Part shown: piece after piece, positions 48,401 through 60,400 of the stretch
How the letters are laid out: each line of letters begins with the position of its first letter
How positions within the stretch are numbered: the stretch's first letter is position 1
Assembly: GCA_003864495.1 (NCBI GenBank)
Contig: ML133433.1
Coordinates: 1,623,618 to 1,687,617, forward strand
Direction of reading: 5' to 3'
Length of the DNA: 64,000 nt
Source: Nemopilema nomurai
Lineage: Eukaryota; Cnidaria; Scyphozoa; Rhizostomeae; Rhizostomatidae
Translations under genes and position numbers: made by a program
Notes under the pieces: model-generated
Database searches by the model: none
What the model was told of the DNA's origin: nothing
Seen by the model: only the letters and a program-made list of their open reading frames with translations

Positions 48401-51400
48401 TAATGGAAAAGTAATCGAGTTTGTTCTGTTTATGAGGGTTGTTTATTGAAGGCGTTTTGGCTCTTTGATAAAGAGCTTATGTTGATCTCCTTTCAACGAG
48501 GAGGTATGCCTGCAAAACTGATTATAAGATAAATATTTTATTGTAGTACAAACTATCACGCCTGCAGGTTATTGAAATCATGAAACTTGCTACTGAGCCG
48601 ATAGATTCTTTTTAATAGAAGGCAGCGATTCTTATATTATTAACTAACCAAATATAAGTTCCAATGCAGTTTTGAGATTGTGGAGCGAGAAATGCCCCGT
48701 AAGGATTCCTTTTGGTAAAACAAGAATAACTTCGACAACATGCTTAACTATTTTTGTCACGTTTTCGTTCCCTGCCCAAGTTTTCAAATTGCTTTATATT
48801 AAAGTTTGAAGCAATTACTATGCTTGATGCGTCATTCAAGTCGGTTTATATTCTAGTTCGTTGAGCTTGTCTGTCTTTAAAAACCCAAAAGCATTTTCTT
48901 TGGTAGTCTGTGAGACGCCTCAAAATCCATTTAAAATGATTTAATCAATCAAGCTAATTTTACTATTTGTCGTTAGTTGCTCAGTCTACAAGAGGACTAG
49001 TTTTGCATGCAGAATGTGAGCTCTGCCTGTTGAAAGGATGTTGACCAATAATCTACTTGTTAGGCGTATTTTTTGGACGAAGAGTTATTCATAAGACTAA
49101 CATTGGCAACATTAAAGTGTGCATGCCTTCATGATTTGTTTAACAAAAAGGCCCTTTCTAGGAGCTTCATGAAGTTTGCTTCAAGCGTAAGAAATATTTC
49201 ACACGAGTTTACAGAAAGTCCAATGAAAATTAAGAAGAACTTCAGACTGAAATTCATTCATTTTCTTTTCGTTAACAGATACTTACATTTCAATGTTCTC
49301 AAAGAGATCAATGATCAAATGTTCGTTGGATTGACTGAATTGCAGTATTTGTGAGTTGTTTTTCTTTTTTCGAAATGGGAGTATCTGCATCTTTCAGTTG
49401 CATGATGCAGGAAATATTGTGTGGCTTCTTGCTCATTACACGTTATAAGAAGGCCTACTGTGTCTGAAATTTTGTTGGACAGCGAAAGAAAAGTCAGCAA
49501 CTCTTTTAGTCGAAGCAGATAAATTTAAGAAGAGCTGAATTTTGCAAAATGTGGAGATTGTAAATGTGAAGATTTTCTGTCGGTTTTTTTACCTCCACGA
49601 TTGCTGCAAAAGTCATAATTCCGCGCCTCCTGTCAAAGTAAGTAAAATAAAACCAGCCTGCCCGGTTGATATTTGAAATTCTTTCAAAAGGTTTAATACC
49701 CATCCTCTTCAGTATTTATAGGCAACTGAAGCAAATTATAACATCGATGAAGCCAAAACTCCCAGCAAACAGTGGTGCCTAAAATTTACGGAGGTATTAA
49801 AGGCAATTAAGTGGTGAAAAATTCAGCCGGAGATATGACAATATGTACTTATATTATGCAGGCACTGTCTGTGATGATCCGGGTGAGGGTCGCGGCACCA
49901 GTGCAAGGGTGATTTTTCTCCTAATGACTCTTACTTATTTCCCCAGGTATATTCATCAAAACCGCATCGAAACCATCTCCCCAGATGCATTTATTGACTT
50001 GAGGAAACTCCAGCGTTTGTAAGAAATGCTCCTTTATAACTATTTTTGATATAGATGCTCCACTCTTAATTTGCAAAGTTGTCTAATATAAATAGCTTTC
50101 CAAGATTTTCTTGGATTTAGTTTTGCAGTTTAACACGAATCAGTATTTGAAGAACGTTCTACTATGTACACAGCTACTGTTAGGCATTAGTTGTCAACTA
50201 CCCAGATGGATCATTGTGGATATATGTACAAACTGCTCTGCCTATACAAAACTGCACTAAGATAGAGTTCTTGCAATTATTTTATTTCATTTAAATTCAT
50301 ATGGGGTTAATCTATCCATGTTAGGAGCCTGTGGGGCAACGTTATCCAGTATATCAGCAGGGAAGTTCTACAGCCGCTTACAGAACTAAGGGAGCTGTAT
50401 GTACCTTTCTGTTCCTCGTGTTTCTACTTTTATTAAACGTGTTTTGCCATATGAATCTGAAGCTCATTCTGCTTGTAACATGCTATGGACCTTGGCACAA
50501 CTCTTTGCAGTGTTTCTGCTCCTTGCAGAAGTTCTTTTTGTATCTTTCCACAACCTGAGACAATTTTCTAGTGCAGTGCTACTTGTTTTATCTTGCCAAC
50601 ATTTAACTTGTTTTGCTATCGAAAATATCTGTCATTTAGCAGTTATTTGCTTCGTCATGTTATGTAAGCTCTTCAAAGGAGTCCTTACACTGTAAGGTGC
50701 TCGAACGAATTTTTGAATAACCATTGATCCATAGCTTAAGTTTAAAAAGAAGGTTTATCTTTTGTGCCGGTTTTTTTTAATACAAACGTTTTGCTTTCTG
50801 TTGCAATCTTAGTAGAACACGCTGTCTTATTAAACCTTTGAAAGAACAGATTATGCAGTTGAACCACAACTGAAGTAAAACCACGATTATTGTTTATAGA
50901 TCCAAGCGTATACTTTGCAATCCATAATAGAAACCTCGTAGAAAGCCCTTCATATTAGTTCATATCAACATTATAAGGGAAACTCCCTGTTGTTATTCTT
51001 GTGGAAATAATTGTTTTCGTACAGCACAGTAAAATTAGAAAACCGTTCGACTCAAAGTGTATTACCTTTCATTCATATGTGGGTTTTAGACGAACAAGCA
51101 GGCTAATTTAAAAAAGTTTTATTAATAAAGTCAAGGCGTGGGCTGTTGAAAAATGTCATGGTGGTTAATGTTTAACGATGAACAAGTAAATGGATATCCA
51201 GTCAATGACATTCCTTGAAGTTCTTGCAACTGCTATTCGTAACCTGATTAGATTTAAAACATCGATGTCAAATCTCTACAGTAATGAACCATTATTTTTG
51301 GTATTTTGCTTTGTAATTTAAACTTTGTTTTTGTTTTTGGTGTTCTATTCGTCACTCCAGTAATTTCCCTTCAAGGCAACTTGTGCTAATGTTGTTTAAT

Positions 51401-54400
51401 TAAAGCTGCTTTTCTACTTCCTTGTGACAATAAACAGATCTTTTCTAAGCCGTTTCTGGAATCCTTTGACTAGATTTCCATCCCCGATCGTGGTTTAATG
51501 TAGCTGTTTCTTTCATTATCCAAGTATTTTATCCTTACGAATTGCGATCTTCTAGCCAAAACAGCCTGATGTAGTTTCAGTTTATGTCAGTTACGAAGGT
51601 CAGGTCCAAATCCAGATTTTGATTCTCAGATACATAACATGTAGTCATTTCGATATGTTACCTTTAATGTGCCTGAAAATGATGTCTGTTATCGGGTTGT
51701 TGGAAATAAATATAATATCTTGTGCCTAGATGTGTTAAAGTTTGAATTTTCAAAATTTACAACGTAAGACTTAAACTCGGGATACGGAATGTCACGGAAT
51801 CGAATTTACCGAATTACAAGACAATTCGGCGCTCCTAAAATCCCGGACAAAATTGTTGAGACAAAAACCAATTTATACAATTTTCTACTGTACGTCGCCT
51901 CTATAAATTCGAATCCCTTTCCCCCAAATCAATGTTAGTTTTTTAGTTCCTTCATTTCTCCTTCAAAATCATGCATTGACATTCAGCTAGGGAAGTTGTT
52001 TTTAAGAAAAGAGAAAATATAGGCTTTCGTTTAAAAGTCTCAATCATTTTCGTTCGGGATTGTAGTGTAAACAGACAGTGGACGCTTCTTGTCAACATGC
52101 CTTTATCAATTACTACCCCCAAATGCCATTGTTTATTTATTAATGACTGCTATTTCTGATTAAAGCATGTTATTTCATATCACTGCCACTTAATAAAACA
52201 GTACCAATCAATTTCTAGTAGCCTTAATCGTATGACTACAATAGACAATGAACCAGATACGCCAGGATACAAATACTCTGTCTGCGAAGTATCGTCCACA
52301 CGTTTCTCATTGGTAGCAATAAATCCAAAACAGTTCATCGATTTTCCTGGTAAATCGTTTTATCAATGAAACTTTGTTAACACTTGCTAAGCCACTGTAT
52401 ATCTGCGGACAAACTTTGTTTCAAACCACAAACACTTAAACCATAGACCACCCACTTTTTTCTGCTTCACGACCGATAAAGATATTGGTGGACCTAGTCT
52501 CCACCGTGAGACGAGTTCTGTTTAATCTCTTAGATATCAATACATGTCATTCATAATTGGCAGAATGGTAGATCGATGCAACGGCGGATGACAGCTTTTC
52601 CAAACTGAATGGTCATCGATTCCTTTAAATGCCTTAAAGGCATTGAGTCATGGTAAATAGAAAGCACATATCCAAATTGCAAAAACTACTAAGTTGTTAG
52701 GATAACTTCGCCAATTTGATTGGCTGTGAAGCAAACTGGACACATGATGTTATAACCTTGCAGTTGATGTCTGATCACATGAAAACCGCTATTTACCGTG
52801 ACTCATTGCCTTTAAGATGACAAGAGAGTAGATGAAGTTCACTTGTTTACCCAACGCATCACTTAACTTGTCCCTACCAGGCGAAATTTTTTGCTGCTTG
52901 TGATTTGATTCACGGATTCAAATCATAATTAACAGACACTAAAAGCCGATTTAGAACTGCCGTTAACAAAGATGAAGACTTTTCCTTTCCCACTTGCCTC
53001 ACTTTTGTCCCCACTTCTGCAGGCGAATCGATAGTAACCGTCTGATTTGCGATTGTGACCTCATACTGCTGTTGGAAGAGTACCAAGAAAAGAATATCCA
53101 AAGTACGACGGCAGCCAAATGCTATGAACCAGAAGGCGTCCGGGGTCGAGTGGTTTCTACGTTGAAGAAAGAGTTCAATTGCAGTAAGTTTGCCGTCCAC
53201 AAGTTTGCTAAGGGACATTGATTTAAACGAATCTGGGAACATTTTCCTTGTTCTGCTTTCCCACTAGCTGTATTATCTTGGCACTCTTTCGATACAAGCC
53301 TTGAAGCCATACTGACTTTCTTTTCTTGTAAAGCTTTTTCACTAACTTAAATATCTTGGCACTTTTTCGATACAAGCCTTGAAGCCATACTGACTTTCTT
53401 TTCTTGTAAAGCTTTTTCACTAACTGAAATATCTTGGCACTTTTTCGATACAAGCCTTAAAGCCATACTGACTTTCTTTTCTTGTACAGCTTTCCCACTA
53501 ACTATAATACCTTGGCACTTTTTCGATACAAGCCTTGAAGCCATACTGACTTTCTTTTCTTGTACAGCTTTCCCACTAACTATAATACCTTGGCACTTTT
53601 TTGATACAAGCCTTGAAGCCATACTGACTTTCTTTTCTTGTACAGCTTTCCCACTAACTATAATACCTTGGCACTTTTTCGATACAAGCCTTGAAGCCAT
53701 ACTGACTTTCTTTTCTTGTACAGCTTTTTCACTAACTATAATACCTTGGCACTTTTTTGATTCAAGCCTTGAAGCCATACTGACTTTCTTTTTTCTTTCT
53801 CATTTTGTCGTTTTTTCGACTACAAGCCTTATAGTCACACCGATTTTCCTTACAATCCCATATTCAAGCCCACTCTCTTTGCCAAGAGCTCAGATTCATT
53901 GAAGCTAACGTGAGGTACATTTGTCTAGGTTAGCAGGAGGGCTGTTTGGTAGATATTGTTATTGTGACAGACCTTTGCTTAGGCCTTAGGCAATGGTTGA
54001 CTCGCGTATGAAATTTGATCATCTTGGCTTTTATTGTATCCTTTTGAAAAACAATTTATCTGCTTACCCAGAAGTCTTTTAATGGGGTTATATTTTAATT
54101 TATTCTACCTTTGAGTTTTGAGAATTTCATGTTTTTTCTTCATTGTTTTTCAAAAGCCTTATTTATTAAACGAATTTGCGAATTGTAAAAAATAAGATTG
54201 GAGGAAAGCTTTAAGCACCAGTTCCACTTCATTTACCTCACAATGCGTACATGAATACACCTTTATACGCAGCTAATTTCCATGTAGGCTACCCAGAGAA
54301 TAATGAGATTGCCGAGGACGTGCTAACATCAGTGGGAGACCAGGTCTCGATTCCATGCCTTGCCAAGGGATCCCCGAGACGCGCTATTGTCTGGAGTAAA

Positions 54401-57400
54401 GATGGCTACCACCTGCCTAGAAATGGTCGCTTTGCTGTCGACAGGGAAGGTACTCTTCATATCCACCCTGTCAGCAGAGACGATACTGGCACATACGAGT
54501 GTAAACTTGTCAATAGCCTTAGTGAATCGATGATGAGAGTGAGACTTGTCTTGGCTGAGAACGAGGGTATGTTTGTTTTCAACTCACTTACGTTTCTCCA
54601 ATAACCTTTAATCAATGCCTCGCTAGTTGTTGTACGTCGTCTTTATTGTTTCCCTCTCAGTCCGCCCTCGGTTCACACACAAGTCAGGCAACACAGAAGC
54701 TATATCTGGAAATGCTGTCAGGCTGCTTTGTCGTACAAACGGCTTCCCAAGACCAAGGATCACGTGGAGGAAGGATGGCAATGACCTATCTGCCAGCAGA
54801 AGACTCAAGTTGCATGCGAATGGGGATTTGGAGATCATGCCAGTGGTACAGGACGACAATGGGTACTACACGTGCGAGGCTAGAAATTCCATCGGAATCA
54901 TATCACACACAGCTAGGATAATTGTTAAAGGTAACAAAGTTTTGCCTATTATTATTTCTGACGTATTTTTATCTGTCTCTTCGTATTACGGATACATATG
55001 CCAGGTCCTTTTCTCCATCTTTTCGTCTTTTCTGGTGTTTTCCTTTTCTGAGGCTCATTATCAATGTGACAAATGTCTTAGAGCGGAGAGCTAGAATTAT
55101 GTTTTGCTTTTCTAAATTATCTGTATTTTCTGTGTTCTTCTTTTTCTTTGGAATAAGTTTTGACTTCCTGAATTGATTTCAGAGCAGCTTTTTCCACTCG
55201 ATTCTAAGCATGTTACATATCATTGGATTTCATTGTTATAAGGACGCAGGCTATTTAGCTGCTTATTGAACATTCCCTATGTCTCCTAGCACCTCCGATT
55301 TTCCTGAAGACGCCCAGAGATGTCCGTGCATTGGATGGTGAAACTGTGACATTGGAATGCCGTGCCAAGGGCTACCCTCAGCCCGCCATTGCGTGGAACA
55401 AAAACAACGATCGTCTCCCGTCCGATGGCAGACACATCGTTCTGCCATCTGGGACTTTGAGAATTCTTTACGTTAACAAGCAAAACGAGGGAATCTACCA
55501 GTGTCAAGCTATCAATGTCATTGGGGTCAATTCAACCAGCGCAAGGGTTTTTGTTGCCAACAGAGGTGACTACCTTCTCTGTTCAAAATTAAGCTCTTCC
55601 TCGAACTTTTTATGTTGTTGTTGCTGTTTTGTTGTTAATGGTTGCTGTTGTTGTTAGTGGTTGTTGTTGTTGTTAGTGGTTGTTGTTGTTGTTAGTGGTT
55701 ATTGTTGCGATTGTTAGTGGCTGTGGTGTTCTTGTTGGATGTGTTTCTGAGTATATGTCACTAGTATGCACACCAATATCCTTTTTGCCAAGGAGATGGA
55801 TTTACCAGGGTATATTACCAGGGTAAGGCATGTGTTTCCATCCAGATTAGGCCGCAAGTTCGTTGGTGCTGCTCGCACGAACAAGGATTCTTACCGTAAA
55901 GTGTTTCTCGTTGACCTCATGTTGTTGCTGTTGCTGTATTCTGTTGTTGGTAACTATGTACATAACCAATGGATCCAAGGATGAGTTTGTAGAGAAGACC
56001 AGATCGGTGCTGTGCAAGACTCTCTTCGGTAGTCAAATCATAACCATTATGATTGTATATCTTTCCTTCAATATACGCATAACCTGTCCTATGCAATAGT
56101 TCAATAAGGACATTTTTTCATTTCTTCTACGTCATCATTGTGCATGTATAATTTTTGTCTTAAAGAGCACGAACACTTATAGCTGTTTTTCATTCTTTCA
56201 GTGCCTCCTAGAATTCATTCCAAGCCAGACCACGCAACGGTCCGTGCTGGTAACACGATATTTTTCCAGTGCGCCGCGTCTGGGGCCCCAAAGCCTGTAA
56301 TAAGCTGGATCAAAGATGGCGTCCAAGTATCTAGTGGCAACAGATACGCAGTTAATTCGAGCACAGGGGTCCTAGAGATCCAGGACATCGGAAAAGAAGA
56401 CGAGGGACGTTGGGAATGTGCAGCTAGGAACAGCATTGGCTTCTCTTCAGAGATTTTTGAACTGCGAGTCATAGGTAACTAAGAGCTTATGAAAACGTTC
56501 TCTGTTTTCACCATAATTCCTTTGCAAGAAGGCAAGGGAGAATATTTCTAAGCTAGGCCCGTTGTTTTATTCCCTATCCTTACTCATGAAGTATGCATTG
56601 ACTGTGAACCTTTTTTGCTGATGTGATCAAAGCCTGTATTCAATTGCTCTGTTTTGCTTGGATAACTACTTATTTGTATTTGTTTCTTTTCTGTTTTTTA
56701 TGTTGCTATTTATAGATATATGTACTTGTTCAACCTTTCCTAAACATGCCAAATTAAGTACGATTCGTCGGCAACTAAAGAAGCTCTTCTCTAATGTGCT
56801 TTAAGCTATACCTCCCGAGCTTTAAGCTATGGTGTATTTTATTTGGTAATAAGGTGTTGAAATTTTGTAATTGTGATTTTTCATTTTCTAACAGGCTTGC
56901 GAAGTGGAAATTATCAAGGCGATGAGTTTGTGAGAAATTCGGTTGAAAGAGCGCGAATCGAAATAGATCGTGCCATCGATGAAACGAAGGAAAAATTGAC
57001 GACGTTTGTTCCAAGAACTGCAGGCGATCTTTTGGCCTTGTTTCGATTCCCTTCACCGGAAGCAGTTCGCCTGGGCAGGGCTGCCGAAATCTTCGAAACG
57101 GCTTTGAACTTCATCCAAGAGCAAGTTGATTTCAAGAATTTCGACATTGGCAAAGAGGAAGAACTGCACTCCAACCTGAACAACCTCGTTTCGCCAGAGC
57201 AGGTTTCGATGCTTGCCAACTTATCTGGCTGCACGGCGCATCAAATCGGGGCGAACTGCTCCGACCTATGCTTCCATATGAAGTTTCGAAGTTACGACGG
57301 CTCTTGTAATAACCTGAAGCACCCGATGTGGGGAGCCGCACTAACGCCATTCGGGCGACTTCTCAGCCCAATTTACGAGAATGGTTTCAATACTCCCGTA

Positions 57401-60400
57401 GCCTGGAATAACACGGAAGGAAAACCGAGTGCGAGGCAGATCTCCATGGAGATTTTGTCAACACTGAAAACGACCAATGACACTGAGTTAACTCATATGG
57501 CAATGCAATGGGGCCAGTTTGTTGATCATGATTTTACTTTTCAAGTAACCAGCCCGAACACTGCGAGGTTCACCGATGGAGGACGCTGCGATGTTCAATG
57601 TAAAAAAGAACATCCTTGTTTCCCTATTGATATCCCGCCCAGTGACCCGCGTAGTCGACGCTTCAAGTGTATGGATTTCACGCGGTCGAGTGCGGTGTGC
57701 GGAAGCGGCTCGACCTCCGTCTTTTTCAACGTTATAACACCGCGTCAGCAAATCAATCAAATTACGTCGTACATCGACGCCTCAAACGTATACGGTTCAA
57801 CGAAACACGAGTCGATGGAGCTTCGAGATCTGAGCAATAACTGGGGCCACCTGAAAACGGGTTCGTTGGCGCCCAGCGGCAAACCCTATTTACCGTACAA
57901 CACCGATCTGCCTGTTGACTGTCAAGTTAATCGCTCGGAAACAACCATACCCTGCTTCCTTGCGGGCGATCACCGCGCGAATGAGCAGTTAGGCCTATTG
58001 TCGATGCACACGTTGTGGATGCGCGAACATAACCGTATTGCAACCGAATTGAGGCATATAAATCCGCACTGGAGCAGCGATGAGTTATACCACACCGCGC
58101 GGAAGATAGTTGGAGCTCAAATGCAGCACATTACTTTCAAAGGGTGGTTGCCGAAAATCCTTGGCAAAGATGGAATGGACAGGATCGGAGATTATGAGCG
58201 CTACAACCCGACTATTGACGCGTCTGTAGTGAATTCCTTTGCAACAGCCGCTTTCAGGTTTGGCCACTCGCTTATTCAACCTTTTCTCACCCGCTTTAAC
58301 GAGTCATTTGCACCAACGAAAGAAGGACATTTGCCGCTACACAAAGCCTTCTTCTCTCCTAATCGACTGCTAAGCGAAGGCGGCATTGACCCGCTCATCC
58401 GCGGCTTGTTCGTCACAGCGGCAAAAGAACGGCGGGATACGGACCAAGTAATGAACACGGAGCTTACCAACAGGCTGTTTCAAATGGCTCATGATATCGC
58501 ATTGGACCTCGCGGCTCTTAATATCCAGCGCGGTCGAGATCACGCACTGCCAGGCTACAATAATTGGAGAGAGTTCTGTAATCTCCCGCTCGCGGCAACG
58601 TTCGACGACCTGAAGAAAGAAATACCGAGTGAGGAAATTCGCCGTAAACTCAAGAAACTTTACGGACACCCGGATAATATTGATCTCTTCGTCGGAGGTA
58701 TGGTGGAAGATGTTATACCAGGTACAAGGCTAGGCCCTCTCTTCATGTGCCTCATCACGACCCAGTTCAAGCGAATACGAGACGGAGATAGGTTCTGGTA
58801 CGAGAACCCTGGCATATTTGAACCAGCACAGCTTACCCAGATAAAGCAGGTTGGTGGTTGCATTTAAAAGCCATTAGGCCATTTCACATTGCAAAGATTG
58901 TAGGTTTTAATCGTGAGTTGGAACATTTTAGAAACTACGGAATTATTTGTAAGCCAGTGGGATGTTCGATAATTGGTAAATTATGCATCGGACCTTGGTT
59001 GAGTGTTAAAGTATAAGAAAACTAATGTTCAATAGAAACTTTTTCCAAGGGGTTTAAGAAGTTCAAAACTTGTCGTGAAGTAGTTGTTTCGTTAGCCATT
59101 CATGATGTCAACGTTTAACTCTATTCTCTTTTGTATTCGCTTTTCTTTAAGCCATGTACTAGTAAGAAAAAGTTCTTGCAAGCGCGTTTAAGGGAGAGGT
59201 ATGTTTGAATGAAGTCATTGACAAAAAAGTCTTATAATTTATATATAATTTTTATGTGACCTGTTTACCATCTCTTCCCAGTCATCATTGGCACGGGTGA
59301 TTTGTGACAACAGTGACAATATAAAGAAAGTGCAGAAAGATGTTTTCAAAGTTGTTCAAAGTCACGCAGAGTATCTGCCTTGTGAGCAGATCCCTGTTCT
59401 TGACATCAGCTTTTGGAAAGTTTGCTGCGATGATAAAGGTACGTGTTTACGCCTTGGTCATAGGTTAGAGGTCAAAGGCGAGAGGTCAAAGGTGGAATCC
59501 TTGCTATAGTTGATGGGGTAGACCAAAGCCAGCTCTTTTGCTGATATGCTGATGCTAAACATATCAAGAAGACTGGAGTGGTCTTATGAAAATAGAATAA
59601 AAAACTAGATATTTCTTAACTGCAGAGCATGACAAGGAAATAGTTTTATATACTAGTTAAGTTTGATGACCTTAAGTCCTCTTGTTATTTTTCGGATGCC
59701 ACGTAGAATAAATACCCCTGATTCCAAATTAAAACAACTGTTAGATCTTGCACATCTTAAAACTTTTGATACTTGACAAGATAAAGTACCGAGTGATCTA
59801 TCGCCACTGTCTCCTAACATATATCGATCTTGTTATCATATTTAATGTCACAGTATATTATTTCATTTTAATGCCCTAATATGCAACCTGATTTAATGTT
59901 TGAAGCAGCAGAAACAATGGCTTGCTTGATTAGAGAGATCAAGATTCACAAGCTTGTTAGTAGGTTATAGAAACGGGTTCTGAAGAGCGTTCATCAAATG
60001 ATTACTTTCATTTAGATTCGTGCTCAAATCGGGACAGGTCGTTCACGATATCCAACTTTTTACGAAACGATGACAATCACCGGCGCTCAAAGAGATCTGT
60101 CAACGTAGAAATGAATATGAGCAACAAAACTTTCACAGATGTTAACCTTGAAAGTGAAGAGAGAGTTGAGGAAGAAGAAGAACCGAAACACGAAGAGCAT
60201 TTGGCGGATAGCTCTCTTCAGAAGAGAGTAGACCGTCTGGAATCTGTCGTAATGGATATCGCAGCTACACTGAGCGACATTCAAAATCAGGTGAAGACTT
60301 GGGCAGTTTAGTGACGTCCTTTTTGGTTTCAGTTCCTAAAGTATTAGGCTATGGTATCAAATAATACCTACAATGCCTGCCAAAAGTCCTTGGGACACCT

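Noticed and set aside
53347..53778. 143-codon minus-strand ORF with 26-residue repeats
   Set aside because: It is a by-product of the 78-bp minisatellite in a PXDN intron and has no independent coding evidence.
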